From Ephemerocybe angulata (taxonomy: Eukaryota; Basidiomycota; Agaricomycetes; Agaricales; Psathyrellaceae), in NCBI GenBank assembly GCA_013368325.1, contig JAACJK010000227.1, positions 124,001 through 188,000 of the forward strand: a DNA stretch of 64,000 nucleotides, read 5' to 3'. A model generated the notes under the pieces. The model did no database searches. It was not told where the DNA came from and saw only the letters and a program-made list of their open reading frames with translations. The position numbers and the translations under genes were made by a program. Shown in pieces: positions 1-10,153 of this stretch; positions within the stretch are counted from its first letter, which is position 1, and each line of letters starts with the position of its first letter.

Positions 1-19
1 AGCTGAAGGCATGAAAGGA

Positions 20-785
20 GGAATGAATAATGATAATGCAAGGGTCCGTCAAGGAATAGTGGAAGGAAGGAAAGAAGAGAGGGAGAGAGGGAGAGAGGCT
101 TCGGTTGCGCAGGTGGGCGCGGGAGGTAGAGGTAAGGCGAAGTTGAACGAAAGATGGACGGCGACGGCGGAAAAGAGAGTCCATGGGAGTAAGTCGGGCA
201 GTCTGGAGAAACGAAGGAAGAAAGAAGCGCAGAGGCGGGGAGGAAGGGGAAAGTACGAACGAAGTAAATTTAAAGGTGAAGTGGGAACCCAATCACGACC
301 GCATGCCTAAGATGCGAACTTGATATATCTCTCCGCGCCTGCAGTCCGGCCCATACCAGACATCCCCTCCTCAAACCAACCAATCCCAGCAACAAGCGCA
401 ACAAGCCCCGCAACCGCACTTCCCCCGAGCCGCATCTTACCCGCCCCATTCAAAATGTTATTCGTCTCCCCCCGACGCGCCCCCGGCGTTCGCGCCCACG
501 GTCTGCACGACAACGCCGACCGTGCTCGTGCTCGAACCGGCCCCATCCAGAGCTCCAGAACCTGTGGTTGCGGGCGCTGCTGGGAGACGGTTGTCGAGGA
601 GCTCATAGTCGAACTTGAGGTGGTAGAAGTCGAAGTCGAAGTGGACGAGGGAGAGGTGGAGACAGGGGTTGTGGTTGAGGAGGTGGAGGTGGATGACGAC
701 GTGGATGAAGAGGAGGAAGTAGCAGGGGAGGATGTGCTTGAAGCGGTGGTGGAAGTGGAGGTCAAGGACGAAAAGTGCTTATGTA
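20..785. repeat. Partial duplicate of the CFEM gene 3' half and its downstream flank
   Basis: The stretch 20-785 matches 2510-3260 with scattered substitutions and small indels, including the purine-rich flank (about 20-300 against 2510-2765) and the Ser/Thr-rich coding part. The two copies lie in direct orientation about 2.5 kb apart with the ferritin-like gene between them. The left copy stops before the cysteine-rich CFEM exons, so only the tail of the gene was copied. Confidence 0.8.
307..765 (-). pseudogene. Truncated copy of CFEM GPI-anchored protein (C-terminal half)
   Basis: On the minus strand this encodes a Ser/Thr-rich stretch, then a segment in a disturbed frame, then ETNNILNGAGKMRLGG and a short hydrophobic tail. 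The same end is found in the intact CFEM gene at 2839-3669. The middle differs from the intact copy by frameshift (the intact copy reads Ser/Thr/Val there; this one reads Arg-rich). There is no signal peptide and there are no CFEM cysteines. It is a dead partial duplicate, not a separate gene. Confidence 0.75.
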
Positions 786-986
786 TAGGGATTTAAGATA
801 TAGCAGGCAGCTACCTTATTATAACAATAAAATCAATTAATGGAGCGTCACGCTCCCACTCATGTACATCTTCTCCTATGATCCAGGGTATATATATCAA
901 ATCCGACCACCTACAAACTACCCGGAAAACATCTAACCAGCTGAGATCTACATACACATTGCTATCAATCCAAACCGCATACACAT

Positions 987-1920
987 TACGCGCAACCACA
1001 CGCTCCCGGGTTGTTAAAGCCCGAGTTAAATTGACCGGTAATAACAGTGCCGCAGTCTAAGTTGGTGAAGGCAAAACGGCCGGTGACGGTGTCCGGAAAT
1101 CCTTGCCTCGAGGAAAGAGGTGACTAGGCCCAATACACTCCGGTCAGTACCATTAATTGCAGAGAAACTCTGCAACGGCACGCACCTCGAAACTGGTATC
1201 CGCCGAGTCTTGGTTCTTGACCGCAGTGCTGATCCAGGTAGCGTATCGTGTTTCATCGTCTAGCATATTGCCAAAAGCCGTCGTGTATGTCTGAGCGACA
1301 GCTCGTCAGTCAGTCGAGTTGGATCGGCCGGGGTGATGAAGGACTCACATCTGACTCCTGGCTACGATCAAGCGCTCCGGCGTAGGTTTTGACTGCAAAC
1401 GCCTGAAGTTCCTCACTCATGTTGATGAAGTCCTCAGTCGTTTTGACGGGGCTATGAGAATCAGAATAGAGTAGAGTGAGCATCTCGGATCGGCAAGGGG
1501 TCGCCGGGTGGAGACTCACAAAGTATAGTCGCAATTGCCCACAGTGGCATCCGCGTGTCCGAGGTCGGTCATCTCTCCAACGAGGTAGTCCGAATGCGCT
1601 TTCGCGCTTTTAAGAACCTCCTCGTACCCCTGTCGCACGCTGTCTGCGTACCCCGCAGCACGGAAGTCGTCGGCGGAGAGAAGGGCCAAGGAGGAGTCAT
1701 AGAACGACACGGAGAGCTGTTCGAGAGATAAGGCATCGCCGAGTACGCGGGAGTCTGTTGGGAGTGAAAACGTCAATATCACTGTGGATGAGTGGGTGGA
1801 TGTGGACGTACTGTAGTCGTTGTCTGCCGCAACCTGACGCGGAGCGCTCGAAGGTGCTGGGGCGGCGAGGGTAATCGGGAGCACGGCAGCGAGAAGGGTG
1901 AGGCAGCGAGAGAGCTTCAT
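987..1920 (-). CDS. Secreted ferritin-like domain protein (Rds1-like family)
   Basis: Five exons can be placed with GT..AG introns kept in frame: 1812-1920, 1520-1754, 1349-1451, 1186-1290 and 987-1123. The start at 1920 opens with a signal peptide (MKLSRCLTLLAAVLPITLA). Next come helices resembling the fungal Rds1/ferritin-like family: a DALSLEQLSVSFYDSSL helix, a DDFRAAGY segment, a YEEVLKSAKAHSDYLVGEM helix, the short NCDYTF motif, and an ETRYATWI segment. Members of the family are four-helix ferritin-like proteins, some stress-induced in fungi; their biochemical role is unclear. The C-terminal exon (TVTGRFAFTNLDCG onward) is less typical. A TATA-like box lies about 100 bp upstream. The exon structure is inferred by eye; family assignment is moderately sure. 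Confidence 0.7.
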
Positions 1921-2016
1921 GATGGGTAATAGAGTGGTGATGGTGGTATATGTGGCGATGTGCGACAGATGGCAGATGATGCGGTATGAGTTCGTATCCT
2001 CATTCGCGGTCCTCTT

Positions 2017-2022
2017 CTTATA
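2017..2022 (-). promoter_or_regulatory. TATA-like box of the ferritin-like gene
   Basis: On the minus strand the sequence reads TATAAG about 97 bp upstream of the start codon at 1920. This is a usual place for a fungal core promoter element. It is short, so chance occurrence is possible. Confidence 0.4.
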
Positions 2023-2838
2023 GCACCCCATCTTGACAGGAGTACTCCTGTCGCCTTTCATCATTCTTGAACTACAGCCAGGGCTCGTCGCGTACGCGAC
2101 AGTATGGCAGCCCACTAGCCCAGTACTTACTAGAAGCCGAAAACGCTGAGGAGACCCATGCACGATCGCCAGGCTGACTCGTCAACGATCGCGACTGACG
2201 CTTGGGACGGATGCAGGAACTGTACCAGCGCCTATTGATAGGGAGGATGCGCCGAGGGCGGCATGAAGAGATGCAGCCACCACCAACTTAGCCGTTGCAA
2301 GCACACCCCGACGTCCTCCAAACAAACCCGAATTGACCGGCGCCAATTCGGATGCTCTCCGTGTCTTCCTCGTCGGCGTCTGCCTCCCCGGAAACCAACA
2401 CGCGGCATCTAGGCCGAAGTACATACGGATTTGGTTCGGACGATACGAGCTACAACGTCGGTCGATAGGCTGTACAGTGATCTGAAGGCGATGAGGAGAG
2501 GAAGTAATAACGATAAGAATGCAAGGGTCCGTCAAGGATAGAGGAAGGAAGGAAGAAAGAGAGGAAGAGCGATCACGGCCGGGTGGAAGGGCGCTGGAGA
2601 TGGGAAAGGTCGATGTAAGGCGAACGCAAGATGGAGAGCGACGCAGAAAAGAGTAGGACGGGCAATCCAGAGTAGCGAGGGAAGAAAGAAGCCAAGGGGC
2701 GGGGAAAAGTCCGAATAACCGAAATTTAAAGGCAAGGTGGGAACCCAATCAGAACTTCGCCAAACATGCGAACTTGATATCCATCTCCACGCATGCAGTA
2801 CGGCCCATACCCCGCATCGGCGCATCCGCATGCCCTTC

Positions 2839-3669
2839 TCAAACCAACACAATCCCAGCAACAAGCGCAACAAGCCCCGCGACTGAACTTCCCCCAAGCC
2901 GCATCTTCCCCGCCCCATTCAGAATATTATTCGTCTCCCCCGACGCGCCATCACCGCTCGCGCCCACGGTCTGCACAACCACGACCGTGCTCGTGCTCGA
3001 ACCGGCCCCAGCCAGAGCCCCAGTATTCGTGGTTGCGCTTGCGGTTGTCACGGTGGGCTGGGATACGGACGTGGAGGTGCTCGTAGTCGAACTTGAGGTG
3101 GTGGAAGTCGAAGTCGAAGTTGGGGTGGACGAGGTGGAGGCGCTGGTTGTGGTTGAGGAGGTGGAGGTGGGCGCGGATGTGGAGGAGGAGGAGGAAGCAG
3201 AGGTCGTAGTGCTTGAAGCGGTGGTGGAAGTGGAGGACGAGGACGAAACGGTGCTAGTCGACACTATATATGCATCGATCGTATTCATTAGCCGACATCG
3301 TGTAAGAGGTGCAGATGAAACGCACCCGCGGCACACATTTGACTCAGGTGCCCGACCGTTGAGCTCTGGTCTGCGTTGTCGCACGAGGCGGCGATGCACG
3401 CGTAGACAGCGTTGACGAACACGCTGTTTCCACAGAGACATTTCACGTCGTTCCTAGTGGGCAGAGCCATGTAAGTCCGGCCACATATGGCCGTGTTGGA
3501 GAAGGATGAGCTGTAGGACGTACGAGGCACATGAAGGGTTGAACCCCGCCGCTGCAGTCGCGCATTTGCTGCCGCACTCTGGGATACCGCCCCCGCTGAA
3601 CTGCGCGTTCACGGTGGCAACAAGGCCCGCGATAGATACAAGACCAGAAATACTACGTTTCAATAACAT
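2839..3669 (-). CDS. CFEM-domain GPI-anchored cell-surface protein
   Basis: Three exons: 3524-3669, 3326-3453 and 2839-3263, with short GT..AG introns that keep frame. The protein starts with a signal peptide (MLLKRSISGLVSIAGLVATVNA). The CFEM domain follows with eight cysteines in the expected order (PECGSKC, NPSC, VKCLC, YACIAASC, SQMC). A long Ser/Thr-rich, probably O-glycosylated stalk comes next. The end is a GPI-anchor signal: small residues (NGAGKMRLGG) followed by a hydrophobic tail ending GLVALVAGIVLV. CFEM proteins sit in the fungal cell wall or membrane; some bind haem iron, others act in adhesion or pathogenesis. Which applies here cannot be told. The gene appears intact; its 3' half is duplicated at 307-765. 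Confidence 0.88.
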
Positions 3670-4428
3670 CGTGGATAATCTGCTTCTCGCCCAGCGTCAA
3701 GTTGAGCGGTTTTTCAGTGGGTTAGTCGTTCGTCCGTTCGGGTTCGCCGATGAAAGTAAGAACCTGAGTCGCCTGAGATCAAAGGATTGACAGTGAAAAG
3801 AGAGTGTCGAGAAAGAATGTGAGGAGCTCAGGCTAAGTATGGGTTCATGGGCTGGCGAAGGGCGAGAAGGTGGAAGGGAAGATGGAAAGGTTACCATCGC
3901 TCGGAACTATTTGTTCATCCTGAGAAAATGATTGTGATCCGACGGTATATTTAGATCCGGCCAGTTGACCCCGCCTGGTCAGGGACGCGTCCATGTACTG
4001 GTTTCATCTACTTACCTGCAGCTTCCATCCCAGACTGCGAGGTTGACACTGTATTATCCTCACGCATGTCCCTTCAGCTACTTAAGGTACAGTCTGGTAC
4101 AGATCCTTGCTAGACGGGCACCTACAGGAATGTCCGGACTATCGGCGAAACATCTGAACGGAATCGTGAAAGCTGCGACTGACGAAAGATCAAATGAATA
4201 AGCCCAGGTAAGTTGTATGTGTCTGTATATCATCTAGTAAGCGACTAGCGCCTATTTAAAGGTGATAGAATAACTTGAAGGCCTTGGCGCGTTCTATCTA
4301 TTCACCTTCTTTGGCTATATACCTGTGTTACAAGCTCTATTATATGTCGACATCCCGCTCTATTCCCATTCTCAATACTCAGATCGTGGCATATCCACCA
4401 TACCTAGCCAAGATATCCCATGTCTCTA
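3670..4428. other. Intergenic, no gene seen
   Basis: This is the upstream region of the CFEM gene. A TATATTTA tract occurs near 3945-3952, about 280 bp upstream of its start. I see no convincing coding region. Confidence 0.5.
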
Positions 4429-4725
4429 TCACAGAAGAGTTGCGATCACCGACAGCAGCAGCTCAGCCACACCAGCCCTCACCCTCAGCGATGCATTCGT
4501 GCTCTCGGCGCTGACATCCGTCGGACCCGGGTACCCACTAGTAATCGTCGTGTGTGAAGTAATTGTAACCGCCGTAGGTCCCCCCTCGCTGACATCGCTC
4601 GTAGTCGCTGATTCGTACATTGTCGTCGTATTTGTAGACGTGGAATTCGACGCCTGAGGCGAGCTTGAAGTCGCAGGAGTGACGAAAGCAACGCTATTGG
4701 CGCTCGTCGCCGTCCCAGTTACCAA
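4429..4725 (-). pseudogene. Ser/Thr-rich cell-surface protein tail, fragment
   Basis: An open stretch of 98 codons on the minus strand is rich in Thr, Ser and Ala (VTGTATSANS at the start, TAVTITSHTTITSG in the middle) and ends in a weak hydrophobic tail (AELLLSVIATLL). This looks like the stalk and GPI-signal end of a fungal wall protein. I find no signal peptide or N-terminal domain upstream up to about 4900. Most likely it is a decayed remnant, though an unrecognised upstream exon cannot be excluded. Confidence 0.4.
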
Positions 4726-5086
4726 TGTAATTTAAGGGTGATAAATGGCGCAGTGCTTGTGCAAGTATGACATCCAGGTTATACGTCGTGCTACGTCGTG
4801 CTGCTTGAATATCACAACAGTAATTGTCCATAAGTACATAGAGAGCTGCAATGCATGCCTACTCAATATATACTTCCATTAAATAGGCATAGAGGTAGAG
4901 GGAGCACGCTACAGCGCAGAAGTTGCCGCTGGTGGAGTAAACGTGAGACGAATCTCGAAAGTCAGACGCGGAACTTGCAAACCTTACAACTTTCGACTTT
5001 AACTGGTACCATCATTTCCTCCCCGCACCTCTATCTTCACTGGAATTGTACCTCTTTCGCTCCTCTGACACCAATATGGGTTTGAT

Positions 5087-6509
5087 ATGGGTCGCCCAAA
5101 GCTCTATAAACTGACGAAGAGCAAAAGGCAGCTGCACGTATCCGCAGCCAGAAACACTACCATCGGTATGTACTATAAACGCTTACATTACATAGCCTAA
5201 TTTCCAACATTTCATCGATGACGTTTAGGTTTCGAGACGACATCTGCAAGGCTAAGAGGGAGAGTTATAAGGCCAAGAATCCTAAGAAGGCTCCACACCG
5301 GAGGAAGGCTACAGTTCTCAAGACTGAAGAACAGCGGAAGTACGACAATCGCGAAAAGAGTAGACGGAGCTACCAACGGTGGGTACTTTGGGACGTCGGG
5401 ACTCGGTTTGTTACACAGTCACCTAATGGCACATTACATATATCTAGCAAGAAGTCTCAAAATAAGAGTGAGACTAAAAGTGTTGTGCAAGCGAAGGCTG
5501 ATGCAGAGCCAAAGTACGTTGGGCCAGCTCTTTCTTGGAATGCCTGTTATTCATCATACCGTTTGCATTCAGGGCTACAACAGAGCATGCCAAGCGCTAT
5601 GCAGCTATATGGGAGGAGCATACCTGTCGTGAACACCGGTCAGCCTACCTATTTTCTCTTCTTTTCCTTTCATTTCTTCCTTTACTATTCATTCGTGCGC
5701 ATTCCTGCACACTCTTGCACACCTTTGCACACCCTTGCACACCTTCGCACTGCCTTCGCTCTTCTGAGCCTTCCCCTCACTTCATGCACAGCACGTTCAC
5801 ACCTTGTTCACACCTTTGTTCTCAGGCGCACTGCTCGTGCGCTGCCTTTTAGTCATATCGACTCATACGGACTCTATTGTTCTTTGGATCATTCTATTGT
5901 TCTATTTTTGTTCGAGATCATCTGGACACATATATACTCGTAGCTACTCGTTCATTATTCCCCACTTGATCTCTTTGACTATACAGGTACATAGTCGCTT
6001 CGCTCCTATTCCCTGTATTCTATTTACCTTTGACTATACAGCTCTTGTATCTGCATCGCTGCTCGTCGCTCGTCCGACCTCTGCTCCTCTGCTCTCTGCT
6101 CTCTGCTCGTCGCCCGTCCGACATCAGCCGGCGTCTTCGCCACAATACCACCTTTCTACGTACAACGTACAAGGAGATGCTTCGAGGTACGGGCCTCCGA
6201 CTGTACCTTGAGCTACTCGCAGCAGAGTATGTGCGAGATGGTTGCCTTGAGGCACTTCAATCGCCATTGCCGCATCTGACTCGACTTCGCAATGCCGTCT
6301 GGGACCATGAGCAAGATATTGCGAGTGAGGTTGGAGCTGGAGCCCATCTTCGTGACCTGGAGAACCTCTCTGAGTCCATCAGACTCACCTTCGATATGAT
6401 TGAGGACTTATGGCTGATGGGTAAGAACAGGAGATGGGATGCCTTTATTGACTACTATAGTAATGGTTCGCTACTTTACCAGAGGTCAGACCTGAATGCT
6501 TCTGCGTAG
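5087..6509 (+). pseudogene. Transposon-associated basic protein with GRPKLY start, broken
   Basis: The start at 5087 reads MGRPKLYKLTKSKRQL, the opening of a basic protein family that I associate with repeats in agaricomycete genomes. A very Lys/Arg-rich part follows at 5218-5390 (RDDICKAKRESYKAKN, then KSRRSYQR). The obvious intron 5166-5228 does not restore frame, so the gene is broken or spliced unusually. A pyrimidine-rich stretch of about 530 bp (5640-6170) with ttgcacacc repeats separates it from a second coding part, 6178-6509. That part encodes a helical tail (RLRNAVWDHEQDIASEVGAG, then SIRLTFDMIEDLWLMG, ending YQRSDLNASA) resembling the C-terminal half of the same family. DNA binding is suggested only by the basic composition. 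Confidence 0.45.
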
Positions 6510-6582
6510 AGGTTTGTACTCAGTGCGTTAATTGCCTTCAGTGGGATTTGAAATGAACGAATGGTGGTGGATAGATTCCCGC

Positions 6583-6640
6583 CATATGCGCAGGGTATCC
6601 AGGCCATATGCACCGGTACCCCGCCATATGCACTGGGTGT
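6583..6640 (+). repeat. Three CCATATGC boxes spaced about 23 bp
   Basis: The sequence CCATATGC(G/A)C occurs three times within 60 bp, each followed by a GGGTAT/GGTACC/GGGTGT-like run. It lies between two transposon-associated genes. Role unknown; it could be a transposase or activator binding cluster. Confidence 0.4.
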
Positions 6641-6747
6641 TTCATGATATCTTTTCTGGGGCTCCCATCAGTCTCCGTGTGGTTGGTCGTTTATTTTTCC
6701 TGCTCATACCTTCTCACATCATCCACCGCCCTCTCTTCCCCAATTCA

Positions 6748-7927
6748 CTATGTCCCGGCACTCCTCCCAAATGACAGCCAAGGCTGCAGCACCCCAGCAC
6801 CCTTCTAGAATCCAGAGGTCCACAGCATGGTTGATTCACCCACCTTTAGTAGTGTCGGCGTAGTTGGAGATCGCTGGCCCCCCATCGTGGCATCGAAGAT
6901 CAACTTGTCCCTGCAGCGGGAGGTGACTCGCTGACCTCTAGCGATGCTGCTACCGTGGTCTCCCTCCCCACCGTCGTCACCCCGACTCTAACTGCAGAAC
7001 CCGCCCCAGTTGTCAAAGCCGTTCCACAGGTTGATTCCGACGCCATCCCTCTCCCCCTCATTGGCGAAGCTGCTGCGACCGCTGACATCGTCGATGTTGC
7101 TCCTGCAGTCAATGTTGCGTTCGAAGCCGTTCCACGGGTAGATTCTGACGCCATCCCTATCCCCCTCATTGGCGAAGCTGCTGCGACCGCTGACATCGTC
7201 GATGTTGCTCCTGCGGTCAATGTTGCGTTCACCCTCGATTCTGCGATGGCTGTTCTCCCTCCTCCAGTGGTTACTGTTGCTCCAGCTGTCCCCCTGGTGG
7301 TTGATGTCGCCCCACCGGCTGTAGCCCCTCCCGTCACATCCCCTCCTGCTGTCAAGATCGTCTTCGGAAGTGGGACGACGCTCATGTTCAACAAGGTCGA
7401 GGACTACATAGCTTGCTTCAAAAAGTAAGCCTAACACCTCCTATTCTTTGCTTTCACTAACAGCACATTTTTCAGTGTTGCGCACGCTGCTCCCAAGGTC
7501 AAGACAAAGCATGTGGGAACGAAGACTAAATCCCTGTACGTCGTCTGTTACTTCTCTCAGTATAAATCTGGGAACTAACTTAGATTTCTAGGCCTCCACC
7601 ACCTGCTACGAGTGCCAAGACTCCTGTTGCAACTTCGAGCTTGAGTGCCAAGGCTCCTGTCGCAACTTCGAGTTCGAGTGCCAAGGCTCCTGTCGTAGCT
7701 TCGAGCTCAGGGGCTAACTCTCAGCCCGGGTACGTCGCCATCTCCATACCATGGAACGTTCCAGACACTAACATCTCTGCAGACCATCATCCCTTGGGAA
7801 GCATCGCGAGAACCCGGACTCAGGTAGCAATAGATCCAGTCAGCCCCTCTCCAGGAAAAGGCAAGCACGAGATGGCGATGACGATGTCATATATGTTCGT
7901 GGTGCTACTCCTTTGCGCGAAGTGTAG
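6748..7927 (+). CDS. Hypothetical Val/Ala/Pro-rich protein, transposon neighbourhood
   Basis: Four coding blocks join in frame: up to about 7424, 7475-7537, 7594-7729 and about 7784-7927, ending at a TAG. The first block holds two near-identical 36-residue repeats (VDSDAIPLPLIGEAAATADI type; 7021-7128 and 7129-7230) in a Val/Ala/Pro-rich chain, then a short ordered-looking piece (FGSGTTLMFNKVEDYIACFK). The later exons carry three SAKAPVATSS-like repeats and a basic-acidic end (SRKRQARDGDDDVIYVRG) that may act as a nuclear localisation signal. The exact start is uncertain: ATG codons at 6748 and 6831 are out of the main frame, so an unrecognised 5' intron is likely. No function can be assigned. 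Confidence 0.45.
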
Positions 7928-8293
7928 AATATTTCTATATATTTCTACGTATCTATACACACCATGTTCTCAACATGTGCTGCCTTGGATTGAACAAGTT
8001 ATTCGTTACCCGGGTCTTGACTGGCTGAGGTGGGTCGGCTCTCTTCTGGAACGAATGCAGAACTTTTCTCCCCATCATGCTTGGCCCCTGTCGCTTCAGG
8101 TTGCCATCTCTATCAGTGATGATGGAGTGATTGTGTCTAATTTCTATCCTAAATCATGTGGATCTCCAGGTACATTCTTTACGCCAACGCGTGTGGCTCA
8201 ATTTCGTCCATATGGTAAGGTGGAGCTGGTAGGGCAATAAAGGCTTATATTTCATAGACTCCCTCTCTCGATCCTCTACCAAACCTCCTCCTC
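7928..8293 (+). other. Non-coding or decayed stretch before the KDZ gene
   Basis: Some open frame continues here (for example a WIEQVIRYPGLDWLRWVGSL segment near 7990-8050), but it has no clear start or domain. It may be a decayed exon or the upstream region of the KDZ gene that starts at 8294. Confidence 0.35.
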
Positions 8294-8420
8294 ATGCACG
8301 GCATTAAACGGAAGCGCACACGGGGATTTGCCTCGTACGTTGACCTTGATGACCAGGATGACACTGAGGGCCTCAATCTAGAGGAACCACCCCAAGTCAC
8401 TAGTGATGTCCTGGTCGACG

Positions 8421-8757
8421 TGTTGAAGTACAATGCACATGTCTCCATGGCTCGCCCATTGTTCTCTTCATCTTCACATAGGCGCTGCCTCTTTCAAACT
8501 TTTCTATTGTTCTAATGACTCTTTGTTCTATATATATCCACGATCACATTGTTCATTCATTCCATCATTTCACATATATCACACAGCATTGTTCTCACTT
8601 CTATTGTTCCATATTCGTACGTACTTTATTGTTCTCCCGATATGGACCGTCTATTGTTCCACACAGTATATAGTCTACACTGCAAGTGGGTAGTTCCCTT
8701 ATCGAACTATCTCCCACTTGCAGGTGCGTCATGCTGTATTTCTCTTTATCTAACTTA
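8421..8757 (+). repeat. Copia copy 1, 5' LTR, left part
   Basis: It matches the 3' LTR at 17598 onward with about six substitutions, up to the TA at 8756-8757, where the DNA transposon entered. The rest of the LTR is at 12399-12464. Confidence 0.92.
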
Positions 8758-8814
8758 CAGCAGTTCCGATTGATGTTGAGAATCTGTAGAAATTTCGCGC
8801 GCGCGTCGAATATA
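8758..8814 (+). repeat. Left terminal inverted repeat of the Tc1/mariner element
   Basis: Perfect 57-bp match to the reverse complement of 12340-12396, including a GCGCGCGCG run. Similarity continues weakly about 15 bp further inward with a 2-nt indel. Confidence 0.92.
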
Positions 8815-8925
8815 ATAAATAATATTCATTCCCCAATTTGGATGCATTTTTGCAGGACGCGCTTTTGCTCCTTCTTCCTCCAACGTCCACCACTTTTTGC
8901 TCGAAGCCTTGGCCACTCAAATCTC

Positions 8926-9946
8926 ATGTACCGGAAGATCAGTGCAGACCTCAAGGCATGTGCCCTGTCGCTTTGGGAAAGAGGCTTCGATGTCATGGAC
9001 ATCGTGGACATGCTGGGCGTCTCTCGCGCTAGTATCTATCGATGGCAGGCCATTTTCGACGAACTCGGGACTGTCGTATGACCAACACTACGAGGGCGGG
9101 ATCGAATTATCTCAAGGGCAGTCCTCACTGAAGTCTACGTACTTTTCGAGACCGACCACGACCTGTACCTCGATGAGCTTGTCTTTTGGCTTGCTGTGAA
9201 CCACGACGTCACCATTTCAAAGTCTGCGCTCCACGACACCCTTCAACGAGCAGGCCTCACTCGAAAACTTCTCCAGAAAGTCGCTAGTGAACGTGATGAA
9301 GAGCTACGGCAGCAGTGGAGGGATGCGCAAGCTCATCCAGATCTCAGCGGCGAAGGGTGGGAGTTCGTCTGCGTCGACGAAACCAGCAAGGACGAACGAA
9401 CGTTTGCCCGTCGCTATGGGCGGTCTCTATCTGGGAAACGGGCTCCTCTTACCGACGTCTTCGTTCGCGGCGACCGCTACTCACTGCTGTGTGCAATCAC
9501 AACTGAAGGCTACATCTCAGTGAAAGCCGTTGAAGGATCATTTGACTCGTTGCAGTTTTACGAGTTTATCCAAGAGGAAGTAGTGCGTACTATCCTTATC
9601 TACCTTGTGCGTTTCATTGATTTCTCCATTGCAGCTACCCCAAATGAAACCCTTTCCTGATGCTCGGTCAATCCTTGTGCTCAACAACTGCCAGATCCAC
9701 CATACCCAGCCACTCGTTGATCTTGTTCATGCAGCCGGGTGTCTGATCCTATACCTCCCTGCCTATTCCCCTGATCTAAACCCCATCAAAGAATCCTTCA
9801 GTACCATCAAGGCCTACATACGTCGCCATGGCGCCACAATCCGCAGAGAACTAGACTCTTACTTATCATTGGTTGAGGTTTGTGGGTGCGTAACAGCTGA
9901 AATGGCTGAAGGGTGGTTTCGACATGCTGGCTACATACGGAACTGA
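8926..9946 (+). pseudogene. DDE_3 transposase of the Tc1/mariner element, inactivated
   Basis: The start MYRKISADLKACALSLWE leads a helix-turn-helix (DMLGVSRASIYRW). A linker region follows (LYLDELVFWLAV, ALHDTLQRAGLTRKLL), then the DDE_3 core with the first Asp in VCVDETSKDERT. An intron at 9583-9634 joins FIQEEV to LPQMKPFPD. Two catalytic positions look lost. The second Asp, normally in an LDNCxIH motif, reads LNNCQIHH (near 9680). The glutamate of the SPDLNPIE motif reads SPDLNPIKESF (near 9790). There is also an in-frame TGA at 9079-9081, which would be CGA before a C to T change. Members of this family cut and paste DNA at TA sites; this copy should not be active by itself. Confidence 0.85.
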
Positions 9947-10153
9947 TGTCCTATGCTCAAGTGCTTTGCTTATTGCGTCTACAGTCTCAAAAGTGCCTGT
10001 TCTATTGTACACATGCTTGTAATGCTTCGTTGCTCTGCTATAATCCTGTCCTATTGTACATGTTCGTAAAACTTCTTGCCTTGACTTCCATTCCAATTCC
10101 AATTTCCTGTTCGCTCTTCGTTCATCTTGTGTTCGTTGTTCGCTCGACGGTCG

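Noticed and set aside
320..796. Plus-strand open frame rich in Val and Glu
   Set aside because: It is the complement of the Ser/Thr-rich tail of the duplicated CFEM gene; low-complexity shadow.
5640..6170. Solo LTR in the pyrimidine-rich stretch
   Set aside because: It has some similar words to the copia LTR (CTATTGTTCT), but no matching ends and no target duplication.
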